Positions 27,520 through 38,400 are shown, numbered from the stretch's first letter. The stretch is DNA of 64,000 nucleotides from Geobacillus subterraneus (GCF_001618685.1 NZ_CP014342.1:2418001-2482000), one strand, 5' to 3'. The notes: a model not told the origin generated them from the sequence alone. Program-made: numbers and translations.

Positions 27520-28814
27520 TATTTCATCACCTCCCATGCCTTGAACACATCACGCGCCAATTTGAGTTTTTCCTTCACCGAGCCAAGATCGCGCCAAATT
27601 TTTTTCTGTTTTTCCCATTTCGATGCCCCATCGACCGTAAACATGTGGCTGGCCGCCCGGTTGAGCAGCGGAATGTAGCGTTCAAAATATTGCGGGAACG
27701 CATCAAAATGATGGGTCGCATCTTTATACTTCTTCAAGTCTTGGACAATAAAGCTTTCCATCAGTTTCAGCCGATAGTGGTCAAGCATGCTTTCCGAGAA
27801 ATCGTTGTACGTTTTCGCCATAATGATCGTTTCGGCTGCCAGGCGTCCGGAAGTCATCGCCATATTCGACCCTTCACGGTGAATGGCGTTGACGAGCTGG
27901 GCGGCATCCCCAACGACAAGCACACCGTCCCCGACCACTTTCGGCATCGAGTGGTAGCCGCCTTCCGGAATCAAGTGCGCCAAGTACTCGACCGGCTCGC
28001 TCCCTTGGAGATATGGGCGGATCATCGGGTGGTTTTTCACGTATTCAAGCAGTTCGTACGGTTTAATCTTATGCTTAATCAGCCCGGAAAGCAGCGTGCC
28101 GACGCCGATGCTTAAGGTGTCTTTATTGGTGTATAAAAATCCGGTTCCTAATATGCCTTTTGTTGCATCGCCGAGCAGCTCGATCGTGCATCCTTGCTCC
28201 GGCTCAAGGTTGAAACGTTCTTCGATCACTTTTTTATCGAGCTTGACAATTTCCATCACTGCGAGCGCGACTTCATCCGGCCGCCATTCGCGGTGAAACC
28301 CGAGCTGTTTCGCCAAAAGCGAGTTCACGCCGTCCGCCAGCACGACGACATCGGCATACACCTCGCCGTCCGGGCGGTCGGTGCGGACACCGACGACGCG
28401 GCCTTTTTCAACGATGCATTCGAGTGCCACCGTTTCACAAACGAGCAACGCCCCTTGTTCGACTGCTTTCTCGGCAAACCATTGGTCAAACTTCGCCCGC
28501 AAAACGGTAAAGTTGTTGTACGGCTCGCGCCCCCACTCCAATCCTTTATAGCTGAACGTCACCGCCGACTCTTTATCCATCAGCATAAACCGCTGCTCAA
28601 CGATCGGCCGCTCGAGCGGGGCCTCTTTATAAAACTCCGGAATAATGTCTTCCATCATTTTTCGATAGAGCACGCCGCCCATGACGTTTTTCGATCCTGG
28701 GTATTCGCCGCGCTCAAGCAATAATACGTTGACTCCGGCTTTGGCGAGCTCATAGGCGCACGCCGTTCCGGCCGGCCCCGCTCCGACGACGATACAATCA
28801 AACTTTTCAGGCAT
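27519..28814 (-). CDS. fixC: FixC flavoprotein (Etf:quinone oxidoreductase-like)
   Basis: This 431-residue FAD protein begins with the Rossmann motif VVGAGPAGTACAYELAKAG and has a second FAD motif (GDGVLVVGDAAQLVN) and RPYLQGSEP-like quinone-side regions of the Etf-QO family. With FixAB and FixX it is expected to split the electrons of NADH between menaquinone and a low-potential acceptor. The ATG at 28814 follows GGAGGAAAT; it overlaps the fixB stop by 8 bp. Confidence 0.93.
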   Translation of the reverse strand: MPEKFDCIVVGAGPAGTACAYELAKAGVNVLLLERGEYPGSKNVMGGVLYRKMMEDIIPEFYKEAPLERPIVEQRFMLMDKESAVTFSYKGLEWGREPYNNFTVLRAKFDQWFAEKAVEQGALLVCETVALECIVEKGRVVGVRTDRPDGEVYADVVVLADGVNSLLAKQLGFHREWRPDEVALAVMEIVKLDKKVIEERFNLEPEQGCTIELLGDATKGILGTGFLYTNKDTLSIGVGTLLSGLIKHKIKPYELLEYVKNHPMIRPYLQGSEPVEYLAHLIPEGGYHSMPKVVGDGVLVVGDAAQLVNAIHREGSNMAMTSGRLAAETIIMAKTYNDFSESMLDHYRLKLMESFIVQDLKKYKDATHHFDAFPQYFERYIPLLNRAASHMFTVDGASKWEKQKKIWRDLGSVKEKLKLARDVFKAWEVMK

Positions 28815-29856
28815 GGCGGATTTCCTCCTTCGCATCGGCCGATGCGTTTAATTTCGGAAGCTCTTCTTTCAACCGTTTAATGAGTAGCGGCACGATCTCC
28901 AGCGCATCGCCGACAATGCCGTAATGGCACGCTTGGAAAATCGGCGCGTTCGGATCTTTATTAATGGCGATGATCAGCTCGGAGTTTTGCATGCCGACGA
29001 TATGTTGTATCGCACCCGAAATGCCGATGGCGAAGTAAATCTTCGGCGTCACCGTCACCCCGGTTTGCCCGACTTGATGATGGTGGTCGATCCAGCCGGC
29101 TTCCACGACATCGCGGCTGGCGCCGACCGCCGCACCGAGGACATCCGCCAGCTCATGGATGAGCTGAAATCCTTCTTTGCTGCCCATTCCTTTGCCGCCG
29201 GCCACAACGATGTCCGCCTCGTCGATGCGTGCTTTTTTCACCGTTTCTCTTACGACTTCAAGCACTTTCGTCCGCATCTGTTCCTCGTGCAGCTCGATCT
29301 GCTCCTCGATGATCCGGCCGGTCCGTGCCGGGTCAGGCGAAAGCGCCTTCATCACTTTTGGCCGGACTGTCGCCATTTGCGGGCGGTACTTTTTGCATAA
29401 AATCGTCGCCATAATGTTGCCGCCAAACGCCGGCCGACTCGCCAGCAATAACCCGGTGTCTTCTTCAATATCGAGTATCGTTGTATCGGCGGTTAACCCT
29501 GTTGGCAAATCGGTGGCAATGGCGCTTGCTAAGTCTTTTCCTGTTGGCGTCGCCCCGTACAACAATACTTCCGGCTTATGCTTGTGACAGCAATCCAGCA
29601 ATGCGCGCATATACGGCTCTGTGCGATAATGTTCAAAAATCGGATCATCATATACATAGACAACGTCGGCCCCGTAGGCAAACAACGTCGTCGCGAGCGG
29701 TTTGACACCGCTTCCAATTAACACCCCGCCTAACTCTGTGCCGCGTTTATCCGCCAGCATCCGCCCGGCTCCGAGCAGCTCCAAGGAAACAGGGGCCACA
29801 TTTCCGTCTTTCACTTCAATGTATACCCATATCCCCCGATAATCTTCCAAATTCAT
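28807..29856 (-). CDS. fixB: FixB electron-transfer flavoprotein alpha subunit
   Basis: This 349-residue protein has the C-terminal FAD-binding signature of EtfA/FixB (GQTGVTVTPKIYFAIGISGAI shortened here; then NSELIIAINKDPNAPIF and GIVGDALEIVP). The start at 29856 (MNLEDY) follows GGGAGGGG with 9 bases and fits the family; the longer open frame upstream overlaps fixA and is not used. It forms a heterodimer with FixA. Confidence 0.92.
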   Translation of the reverse strand: MNLEDYRGIWVYIEVKDGNVAPVSLELLGAGRMLADKRGTELGGVLIGSGVKPLATTLFAYGADVVYVYDDPIFEHYRTEPYMRALLDCCHKHKPEVLLYGATPTGKDLASAIATDLPTGLTADTTILDIEEDTGLLLASRPAFGGNIMATILCKKYRPQMATVRPKVMKALSPDPARTGRIIEEQIELHEEQMRTKVLEVVRETVKKARIDEADIVVAGGKGMGSKEGFQLIHELADVLGAAVGASRDVVEAGWIDHHHQVGQTGVTVTPKIYFAIGISGAIQHIVGMQNSELIIAINKDPNAPIFQACHYGIVGDALEIVPLLIKRLKEELPKLNASADAKEEIRHA

Positions 29857-29887
29857 ACAAAAATCCCCTCCCACTATGTCTCTGTTT

Positions 29888-30703
29888 TTATGATTGAAAC
29901 AATTCTTTTTTCTCAAGAACGATCGAAAGCAGTTGTTCGACTTTTTCTTCTGTTGTTCCTTCCAGCAGCTCGCCGCCTTTTGGCTTCGGCGGCGTCCATA
30001 TTTTTGAAACAATCGTTGGGGAGCCTTTTAATCCTAACTGTTTGCGGTCAACATTTTCTAAATCGTCTGCAGTCCAAATCGTCGGGTGATATCGTGCGGC
30101 TTTGATCATGTTGGGTAAAGGCGCAAAGGAGATGTCGTTAATTTCTTTTTCAACGGTGAATAAACAGGGGAGCGTCGATTTCACGACTTCATAGCCATCT
30201 TCCAGCTTGCGGTGGACGATCGCATATCCTTTTTCTTTGTTAATTTCCACGACTTTGTTTACACCGGTGAGCGGCGGAATATCCAAGCGGCGGGCGATGC
30301 CTGGCCCCACTTGACCTGTATCACCGTCAATGGTCATCTTTCCGCAAATAATCAAATCAATCGGCCGCTGCTTCGCGATTTGTTCCAACGCCTTCGCCAG
30401 CGCATAGCTCGTCGCTAACGTATCCGCCCCGGCGAACGCGCGGTCGGAAATCATATACCCTTCATCAGCGCCAAGCTCAATACACTTTCGAATCGCCTTC
30501 ACCGCCGGCGGCGGACCCATCGTCAATACGGAAACGACGCCGCCATATCTCTTTTTTAGGCGGACAGCTTCCTCTACCGCGTGCGCATCATACGGATTTA
30601 AAATCGCCGGGGCGCTGGCGCGGTCGATCGTATTCGTCTTCGGATTGATCTTGGCAACCTTCGTATCCGGCACTTGCTTAATACAAGCTACAATATGTAG
30701 CAT
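29888..30703 (-). CDS. fixA: FixA electron-transfer flavoprotein beta subunit
   Basis: This 271-residue EtfB-type protein begins MLHIVACIKQVPDT and has NPYDAHAVEEAVRL, and the AMP/FAD-contact segment around DLIICGKMTIDGDTGQVGP, as in bifurcating FixA. The ATG at 30703 lies close after GGGGGGTGG. It heads the fixA-B-C-X-small gene operon. No nitrogenase gene is near, so the complex probably serves general redox balance. Confidence 0.92.
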   Translation of the reverse strand: MLHIVACIKQVPDTKVAKINPKTNTIDRASAPAILNPYDAHAVEEAVRLKKRYGGVVSVLTMGPPPAVKAIRKCIELGADEGYMISDRAFAGADTLATSYALAKALEQIAKQRPIDLIICGKMTIDGDTGQVGPGIARRLDIPPLTGVNKVVEINKEKGYAIVHRKLEDGYEVVKSTLPCLFTVEKEINDISFAPLPNMIKAARYHPTIWTADDLENVDRKQLGLKGSPTIVSKIWTPPKPKGGELLEGTTEEKVEQLLSIVLEKKELFQS

Positions 30704-30719
30704 ACATCCACCCCCCAAA

Positions 30720-31013
30720 ATGGTTTATCTTCCTATATTCATATTCTAGCATGATCAGAAAATTTCCTGAAGTTTTTGTCAAATATTTTACTATTTTGTT
30801 CAAGATTCTCACAGCCTGTCTATGAAAGGGAAGTAATGCTGAAGATAATCAATATATATATTATAAAAATAATATTAATATGGTTTTGTCGATGTACTAG
30901 AATAGTTTGTCTAATCAACACTGAACATTCCCTAACTTCTGCTCACGCTGAAGAGCAGGAGGCTGTTCCAGCTTGAGATGATCACTCATTCTGTTTGGAC
31001 GAGTGACAGTGTC
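30720..31013. other. AT-rich upstream region of the fix operon
   Basis: This stretch holds no gene. It must carry the fix promoter; a TTGACA is present on the minus strand near 30780, but no well-spaced -10 can be fixed. Near 30930-31005 two short hairpins are seen, and the sequence ends at the first copy of the 218-bp repeat. Confidence 0.45.
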
Positions 31014-31308
31014 CCGAGTTCGACAGTGACGAGGCAAACAAAATGCCTCTCATCCCTTGATACCAAAGGGACGAGGGGCATTGGGGCATACGTTGGGCGT
31101 GTATGTAGGTGCGAGGATGAATGCCTAGAATCTTCGGAGGAGGCTCCAGCCCTAGGGCCGCAAAGAGTTGCACTTGTTTGGCCGTCAGTTTGGTTCGCTG
31201 ATCAAGGCCGCCGTTTTTTGAAGAAAAATGTTCAAGCATGAGACGTTCCCTTTCAACCACTTGTCTTCGGCCGCCGCAATTTGATAGAGCCCGGCCAAGC
31301 AATCCCAA
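31014..31308 (-). pseudogene. Transposase C-terminal fragment with IS right end (repeat copy 1)
   Basis: Bases 31014-31231 match 38880-39097 with about two mismatches. The minus strand encodes a basic segment ending in LTAKQVQLFAALGLEPPPKIL, which resembles the C-terminal tail of IS1634/IS4-like transposases, and then the terminal repeat CCGAGTTCGACAGT. Upstream sequence to about 31330 may be more of the same transposase but is frame-disrupted. It marks the left border of the restriction island. Confidence 0.65.
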
Positions 31309-31338
31309 AATGCATTTGGCCAGACGCTCAACAACAAA

Positions 31339-32079
31339 CTAAATCCTCCTACGTGTTTCAACAATCTCCCTCAATTCTTCAATAGACAAATTCCCCCTAT
31401 GCAACATGGCATGGCAATTCGGGCAGACCGGACGCAAATCGTCAAACGGGTTCACCGTGTATTGCTCACCAATCTCGCTCAGCGGAAGGAGATGATGAAC
31501 TTCGATAAATCCTTTCCCGATTTCTCCGTAAACTTGCTCAAAGTCAAATTGGCAGACGGAACAACGGTAGCCGTGCTTTTGCAAACAAAGCCTCCGCGCC
31601 CTTGCATTTCGTTCATACCGATTCACAGCGACCAGCTTTTTGCCGCCTTCGCGCAGCGAGACATCCTCCAGCTCGCTCGGCAATAACGTATCGTTTTGAT
31701 GATCCGTGTCCGTTTGTTCGTATCGGCGCACCGCCTCGCGTAATTCAGGGCGCAATTGCCAAATATACTTATCGCGACGCTCTTCTCCTAAAAAAGGAAT
31801 ATGCCAATACCGTATTTTCCCATCCTCACGAATAGGAAACTGAACATCAGGATATTTTCGAATAATGCGTTTGCCCAATCTTCCTACTTGAGCATTTAAA
31901 GGGGAATGGCTGACTTTGTTTAAAAAACGCGCCAGCTCTTTCCCCGATGCGCGACAATCCGGAAAATAATACAATGTTCGGATCAGCTCCACATCTTCTT
32001 CACGGAATACACTTCGATCGTTTAACATGTCCAGCCATTGATCGGTGGATATGGCCAGCGGCTCAGCATAAATTTTCAT
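31339..32079 (-). CDS. HNH endonuclease family protein
   Basis: The 246-residue protein has a C-terminal HNH nuclease with zinc-type cysteines: CSVCQFDF, EVHHLLPL (catalytic His-His), and PVCPNCHAMLHR. The N-terminal two-thirds are helical and Arg-rich and may recognise DNA. This layout is typical of McrA-like or homing-type restriction nucleases. The ATG at 32079 (MKIYAEP) has a spaced GGGGG site; an ATG two codons earlier is too close. It lies 0.4 kb downstream of hsdS inside the repeat-flanked island and could be an extra restriction enzyme. Confidence 0.82.
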   Translation of the reverse strand: MKIYAEPLAISTDQWLDMLNDRSVFREEDVELIRTLYYFPDCRASGKELARFLNKVSHSPLNAQVGRLGKRIIRKYPDVQFPIREDGKIRYWHIPFLGEERRDKYIWQLRPELREAVRRYEQTDTDHQNDTLLPSELEDVSLREGGKKLVAVNRYERNARARRLCLQKHGYRCSVCQFDFEQVYGEIGKGFIEVHHLLPLSEIGEQYTVNPFDDLRPVCPNCHAMLHRGNLSIEELREIVETRRRI

Positions 32080-32115
32080 TGTCATCCCCCAATGCGCATA
32101 GATATTATCAACCAT

Positions 32116-32452
32116 TTACCTCTAAAACTAACATTATTATGGGTGAAACAAATCTCTAACATAAATTTATTTGCCAAAAAACGCAGCCCTCGTCGCAAGC
32201 TGCACACGCCATTTCAAAGATGTGACTGATACGACGCGCCCCCATCCCGTTACGGTAGGGCAAGATCCGTTACCGTCTGCATCGCTATAAAGAGCCATAT
32301 TGTCTCGATGATCCAGTGGTGGCGCTGACTTCAACATCTACGAGCGAAAAACTCCTTCTCTTTCCTTGTTCGTCAAGGATTCATTCGACAATGGACATAA
32401 AAAATCCTCCCGATTTTCGTCGGAAGGGAGGAAAATGGTAGTGAAGAGGAAA
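32116..32452. other. Intergenic region with an IS fragment
   Basis: No gene is seen between the HNH gene and hsdS. Bases about 32170-32228 resemble an internal segment of the broken transposase gene at 41889-41948 (TTGCCAAAAAACG, then GCTGC-CACGCCATT). The rest is unassigned. Confidence 0.5.
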
Positions 32453-32486
32453 AAGAGCTCACTCCATACTTGTTGAGTGAGCTCTT
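32453..32486 (-). terminator. Terminator of the hsdRMS operon
   Basis: An 11-bp perfect stem, AAGAGCTCACT/AGTGAGCTCTT, is followed on the minus strand by TTTTTCC, 12 bp past the hsdS stop. Confidence 0.88.
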
Positions 32487-32497
32487 ACATAAATGGT

Positions 32498-33964
32498 TTA
32501 TTTCGATTTCAGCACTTCTTTTAACAACTTAATGGCATGTTGATCGGTTGGATCGTTTGTACCAAGTTCGCCACGGAAGGCTTTGTTGAGGATGGATTGG
32601 CGTATCGAATCTATTTCTCCCTCTAATACCTCTATTTTATTAATTTCAACTTCTTTAGCATACAAGTTATCCAATAACTCAACAATTTTGTCCTGTTCTC
32701 CTTTTGGCGGGAATGGAAATAAATAATTTTCCAAAAATGATTTAGGTACACGTTGTTGACCTACTGCCCCTGTCATTTCTTTTTTAGCTTCCATCCTAAA
32801 TTTTTTAGATCGGAGTAAATAATATATTAACTTATTGTTAATATAAGGATTTGTTCTAATTACATGAAACTCAGTTGATCCAAATCCAAACCCATTTATT
32901 AAATTTTGCGCAATGGCTGTTTTTCCATTTTCCATACAGGGAGTTATTTTGGCAAAAAGAATATCATTTTCAAGAAAAAATGTATAACCTTTCTTTACTT
33001 CAGCATACTTCCTAATTTCCTGATTTTCTATTTCACCAGTTTTATCACTCACAGAATGCATAGGAATAAATGTGCAAATTTGATCATCTTCTATATCGGC
33101 TAGCTTCTTCTTAGGTGGGTTAATATCGACAATATCACCTAATCTAACCCATTTCCAATTTTGAGGAATCTGATAAGGTGGATTCATTTCGTCTTCATCT
33201 TTTTTATTGCTTTTTTTATAGACCTTTTGAATTTCTTTAAAAATATCATCAGCTTTTTCAGTCATTGAGTTCATAGATCGCCATTTTTTAGTTAGCTCTC
33301 CTCTAAACGCCTTGTCTAAAATGCTTTCCCAGCGAAGTTCAAACGACTCTTTCACTTCTTCAATCAACTGCTTCGCTTCATCAATTTTCGCAAAAAGCCA
33401 CTCGATTTTCTCAGCAATGCGTTTTTGTTCGTGTAAAGGAGCTAAAGGCACCTCTATTTCCTTTAGCCTACTCGCTTTTATCCCAGAAACAGTAGTTCCA
33501 GTAGCGTTACTTTTAATTAGAGCTTGCATTTGTGGACTCATTAAACAATATTTAAAGAAAGTCTTTTCAAGTGGCTGATAAGGGGAGATTGTGATAATCC
33601 TTTGAGCGAGCGCAATTTTCTCATTAATATCTAATTGAGCCACATTCCCTAAAGGTGCTTCGGTTGTAAATAATATATCACCCACATTTGGAATCCCTCT
33701 AGTCATCCATGAATCATAATCTTTTTCACTAATAAATTCTTTAGGTTCGTCTTGGATATAACCCATCCTAACATTTTTAGCGGTGATTAGTCTTATACCT
33801 GATTCAGTTTTTTTAGGTGTCTTACCTCGATAGTCAATAAACCTACTAATACTACCTAGTCTAACCCACACCCAATTCCCCGGCACTTCATACGGCTGTT
33901 CGTCTTCCGGCACTAACGCTTCTTCCAGTAGTTCTTCCAGCGTTTTTTGTTTCGTTTTGCTCAT
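32498..33964 (-). CDS. hsdS: Type I restriction enzyme specificity subunit
   Basis: The 488-residue protein has two target-recognition domains, each introduced by a conserved entry (PGNWVWVRLGSI near residue 28 and PQNWKWVRLGDI near residue 268). Each is followed by a helical spacer with the repeated motif LDKAFRGEL / LNKAFRGEL. The two recognition domains set the two halves of a bipartite DNA target. The start overlaps the hsdM stop (ATGA-type, 33961-33964). The recognition sequence cannot be read from sequence alone. Confidence 0.95.
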   Translation of the reverse strand: MSKTKQKTLEELLEEALVPEDEQPYEVPGNWVWVRLGSISRFIDYRGKTPKKTESGIRLITAKNVRMGYIQDEPKEFISEKDYDSWMTRGIPNVGDILFTTEAPLGNVAQLDINEKIALAQRIITISPYQPLEKTFFKYCLMSPQMQALIKSNATGTTVSGIKASRLKEIEVPLAPLHEQKRIAEKIEWLFAKIDEAKQLIEEVKESFELRWESILDKAFRGELTKKWRSMNSMTEKADDIFKEIQKVYKKSNKKDEDEMNPPYQIPQNWKWVRLGDIVDINPPKKKLADIEDDQICTFIPMHSVSDKTGEIENQEIRKYAEVKKGYTFFLENDILFAKITPCMENGKTAIAQNLINGFGFGSTEFHVIRTNPYINNKLIYYLLRSKKFRMEAKKEMTGAVGQQRVPKSFLENYLFPFPPKGEQDKIVELLDNLYAKEVEINKIEVLEGEIDSIRQSILNKAFRGELGTNDPTDQHAIKLLKEVLKSK

Positions 33965-35439
33965 TTTTTAAGCACCTCAGATGTTTCTGCCACTTTCAGC
34001 ACTTCGTTCGTTGCTTGGTAGCTATTAGGTTGTTCGACCGCTTTTAGCTCGGCGATGACTTCGCTTAGCAGCGAAATCGCCAATTCTAATTTTTTCACCG
34101 CTTCTTCGGAGGAGTCGATGGGGTCTGGCAAGTTTTCGTAGACGGATAGGGATTCATCAGCAATTAAGCCAATATCTAAGCTGTCGCCTTTTTTCGCAAT
34201 TTCTTCCCTTGTAAACACATTCCAGCGCTCGTCTTTAACTTGGCGGCGGTCTTCTGCCGTATAGGCCTTGATAAATCTTGCAAAATGTTCTTTCGTCAAC
34301 GGATTCCGCTTGCCGAAAGACGGCATGTTCGTCCGTAAATCGTACACCCATACTTCTTTCGTATTGCCGACGTCAGTTTTTCCGCGGGTGAAGAATAAGA
34401 CGTTCGTTTTCACTCCTTGGGCGTAGAAAATCCCGGTCGGCAAGCGTAAAATCGTATGCAAGTTGCATTTGTCCATTAAGTCGCGACGAATGTCGGCGCC
34501 GACTCCGCCTTCGAACAAGACGTTGTCAGGGACAACGACAGCGGCTCGTGCTTTTCCATTCGGTTTCAAAGCTCGGTAAATGTGTTGCAAGAAGTTCAGC
34601 TGCTTGTTTGATGTCGTAAAGGTAAAGTCTGTTCGTGTTGCCCGTTCGCCGCCTTTTTTCGTCCCAAACGGCGGATTCGTTAAGATCACGTCATAATTTT
34701 TCAGACGCTCACCAAGTGATGAGAGGGTATCGCCTAACAAGATTTCACCATGGACATCATGAAGCAGCGCGTTCATGACCGCTAAGCGATGCGTATCTCT
34801 GACCAGCTCTACTCCAGAGAAGGCCTTGTATTTTTGAAATTCAATTTCTTCTTGGGATAAGTCAAAATAATCATCCGTCTGTTCACGCACATGACGATCG
34901 GCCGCGATCATAAAGCCGAAGGTTCCCGCGGCGGGGTCATGGCAGCGCTCGCCCGGCTGTGGATTTACGAGCTCGACAATGACATCAATAAGGACGCGAG
35001 GCGTAAAATATTGCCCCGCTCCTGATTTGACTTCACTCGCGTTCTTTTCTAACAGTCCTTCGTACAAATCGCCTAAACCTTCTTGCTTGGCGTTATACCA
35101 ATCTAAGTTATTGATGGATTGAATAATTTTTTCCAAGTTCTTTGGTTCTCTAATATTCGATGTCGCGTCCGTATAAATTTGTTTTAATAATTCATTTTCC
35201 TCTTTTCCTAAATCAAGCAACAACTGTTGGTAATGCTCTTTTAGTTCAATCCCGTCTTTTTCTACTAACGAATCCCAGCGATAGTTTTCGGGAATGATAT
35301 ATTCTTGACCGGTTTCTTTCATCATTTTTAAAAATAACAGATAAGTTAGCTCCGTAACGTATTGATGATAAGTAATTCCATCATCACGTAGAACATTACA
35401 TAAGTTCCAAAGCTTTTGTACAATCTCTCTGTTGTTCAT
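33961..35439 (-). CDS. hsdM: Type I restriction enzyme methyltransferase subunit
   Basis: This 492-residue N6-adenine methyltransferase has an N-terminal HsdM domain, the SAM-binding segment DPAAGTFGFMIAA, and the catalytic NPPF motif (ILTNPPFGTKKGG). It modifies adenines in the target chosen by HsdS. It starts directly after the hsdR stop and overlaps hsdS by 4 bp, so the three genes form one operon. Confidence 0.96.
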   Translation of the reverse strand: MNNREIVQKLWNLCNVLRDDGITYHQYVTELTYLLFLKMMKETGQEYIIPENYRWDSLVEKDGIELKEHYQQLLLDLGKEENELLKQIYTDATSNIREPKNLEKIIQSINNLDWYNAKQEGLGDLYEGLLEKNASEVKSGAGQYFTPRVLIDVIVELVNPQPGERCHDPAAGTFGFMIAADRHVREQTDDYFDLSQEEIEFQKYKAFSGVELVRDTHRLAVMNALLHDVHGEILLGDTLSSLGERLKNYDVILTNPPFGTKKGGERATRTDFTFTTSNKQLNFLQHIYRALKPNGKARAAVVVPDNVLFEGGVGADIRRDLMDKCNLHTILRLPTGIFYAQGVKTNVLFFTRGKTDVGNTKEVWVYDLRTNMPSFGKRNPLTKEHFARFIKAYTAEDRRQVKDERWNVFTREEIAKKGDSLDIGLIADESLSVYENLPDPIDSSEEAVKKLELAISLLSEVIAELKAVEQPNSYQATNEVLKVAETSEVLKK

Positions 35440-38400
35440 CTACGCTTGCTCCTTCTTTTGATGATAGTTGTACAAATTAGAATTAATTTCACGAACAATC
35501 TGTGCTAATTGTCCGTCGAAAATTTGGTTTAACTGCTTAAAGCCTCCACGGCTCTTAAATGGTTCATATTCAAAAGCCTTTTCCGGATCTGGATGAAGAA
35601 CGGATTCTTGCAGTAATTGCTTTTCAATGCGTTCGAGCCATTTCTTTTGCACCGGCGGCCATGCTTTCATTTGGTAAACCTTTTTCATGGCGTTTTTAAT
35701 CCGTTCTTCATGGCTAATGAGCGGATCGCCTAGTGCTTGTTGGCGAATGAAGGCGATGATGTCCGCCGCGATGTCTTCGTTTTTCGCCTCCCGCCACGCC
35801 GCTTGCAGTTTTTTCTCGGAAAAGCCTTTTTGGTCCAGTTCAAGCAGCAGCTTTTTCAGTTCTTCCCTCGTTAGCTCGGTCGGCCGCTGGCAAACGATCA
35901 TTAAAGCCGGAATTTTGTTCATATTGTTGCGAATAAATTCGCCGAACGACTGCAAGTAGTCATCTGGCTTTTCCGCGTTTCCGTAGCCGCGTTTGACCGC
36001 GATCAGTTGATCCTCATGTGTGGAAATATATTGCTTATTTTCCCGGTAGCGATTTTCATCCATATAGCGGAACATCGACTTGTACTCTTTTAATTGTACA
36101 AGTAATTCCTCCGGCGGCAAGGCTTTTACCCAATCGATAAACTCATCGACCGTTTTGCCGCCGGACAGCACTTGAAAGTCTTGGTGCTGCCGATCGGACC
36201 ATTTCCGCTTTTTCCGCTGGATTTTGGCGATAAGTTGTTCTTTTTGATAGTGAAGATGTTCCGTTTTTTCTAGTCCCTCTAGTTCTTCGACTAACTGAGT
36301 CAGCGAAATATTCGGACGCGTTACGACCGGCTTCATGCTCGTATACGGCTTTAAAGATTCATAAATTCCAACCGCGTCAAAAATTTTAAAATGGTCTTTT
36401 TGGATTTCTTCGCATCTTCTCGTCGCGCGTCCCAACATTTGTTCATACAGAATGCGCGAACGGACACGACGCAAGAAGACGAGATTCGTAACCGCCGGCA
36501 CGTCCACCCCCGTCGTCAGCAAATCAACGGTAACAACAATAGTTGGATATTTTTCGTTTTTAAAGCGGCGGATCGCACCGGAAGGATCTTTAATTGAACC
36601 GGTAATTTTCATCACCGCGTTGTCTTCGACTTCGCCGTATAGATTTTCGAACTCTTCTTTTAAAAGGCGAACGACTAAGTCAGCGTGATCATCCGTGGCG
36701 GCAAAAATTAACGTTTTTCCTTCATCATCCGGAGAAATATAGTTCGTCAATTCGCGAATGATGACACGATTAAAGCTTTCGGTAATGACTTTGGTGTTAA
36801 ACTGCGACACGTCAATGTTGACTTCGTCTTCTAAATACTCTTGCGAAATCGTTCCTGTCACCGTGTCATACACATCGACCGTTTCCCCTTTCGCCCACGT
36901 AATCCCTTCCTTTTTCAACACCGTTTCAAATTGATACGGGGGTTCATGGTCGACTAAATAGCCATCCACTACCGCTTCCCGGTAAGAATACGTGAAGACA
37001 GGCGGTCCAAAAATTTCTGTCGTATGAAGCGCCGGCGTCGCCGTCAATCCGATGCGGACGGCATCAAAATAATCGAGCACTTTGCGGTATTTGCTGACGT
37101 AGTCTTGATGATCGCGAAATTGCAGTTCGACCTCATCCATTTCTTTATCTAGCGTATAACCGCGATGGGCTTCGTCCACAATGATGCAGTCATACTGATC
37201 CACCGGCGGGATGTCTCCCGAGCGGTCGTTATAAAAAATCCGTTTTAACATCCCTTGTACGGTAGCGATATGCACTTTCGTTTCGTCATCTGGTTTTTGA
37301 TCGTATAACGATTGTAAGCTATAAATTTCGGTGAACGTATGGAAACTTTCCATCTTGCTTTCTTTAAACGCGCTTTCTGCTTGTTCCGCTAGCGCTTTTC
37401 GGTCGACAAGGAATAAGATGCGGTTAAAGCGTTTCGCTTTAAGCAATCGGTAAATGAGGCCAATCGCCATTCTCGTCTTCCCTGTTCCGGTTGCCATGGC
37501 GATTAAAATGCTGCGTTTTTTCTCTTCGAGTGCTTTTTCAACAGCTTGAATGGCTTTCACTTGGTAAGGTCTTAATTTCAAATAATCAAATTTTTCATCA
37601 CGCAAAAATTGTTCTGAACGTTCAATATCCTGTTCCAATAGCTTTTTCAGCCCACGAGGAGTATACCATCCTTGAAGGGGACGCGGATGATTGGTTGATT
37701 TACGAGCATCTAAAAACCAAATGCCTGATTTTTGTTCGAGTTGTTTTAAATATGGCCGCCCATTCGTCGCAAAGAGAAACGGAACAAAATAGTCTCCCCA
37801 CGGCTCATGGATCACTTCGTTGCCATGTCGAACGACTAATTGGGCGTATTCTTTTGCTTGTTCAATGTCCGCTGGAATATCTTTGCTGGCGCGTTTCGCC
37901 TCGATGATGCCCACCAGTTCAAGACCAACAAATAGCGCATAATCGGCGTAACCGCGTTTTAAAGGCCATTCGGCGATGGCCATGTTTCGCCCTTTTTCCG
38001 GACGAACGCCTTTGGAGAATCGCAACTTTTCAGAGTCCGCCTCCCACCCGGCATCTCGTAATTGTTGGTCAATAAGAAGACGGGTTTCCGCCTCCGTCAA
38101 TTCAAAGTTCGCGATGGCACGTTGAGAGAATTCACGTCGTTTTTGCTTCTCTTCACTGCTAATATATAGCTGTTCTTTCCGTATCTTTTCAAGCTCCGTT
38201 TCCAATCGAGCGAGCTTTTCTTCGTATGATTGAACGATCTGATCGAACTCATCTGCTGTGATAGAGGTTTGCGGTGTCGGTTCGATATACTCTGGAGCTT
38301 GGAATGACCAATCGCCATACACTTCCATAAACCAAACGGCGATGCGGAACGCCATATGCAATAAAGCCTTTGCTTCGTTTACTTCTCCATAAGTCGGATT

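Noticed and set aside
27026-30703. Nitrogen fixation locus
   Set aside because: Only fixABCX is present and no nif genes are seen; these genes occur in many non-fixing organisms.
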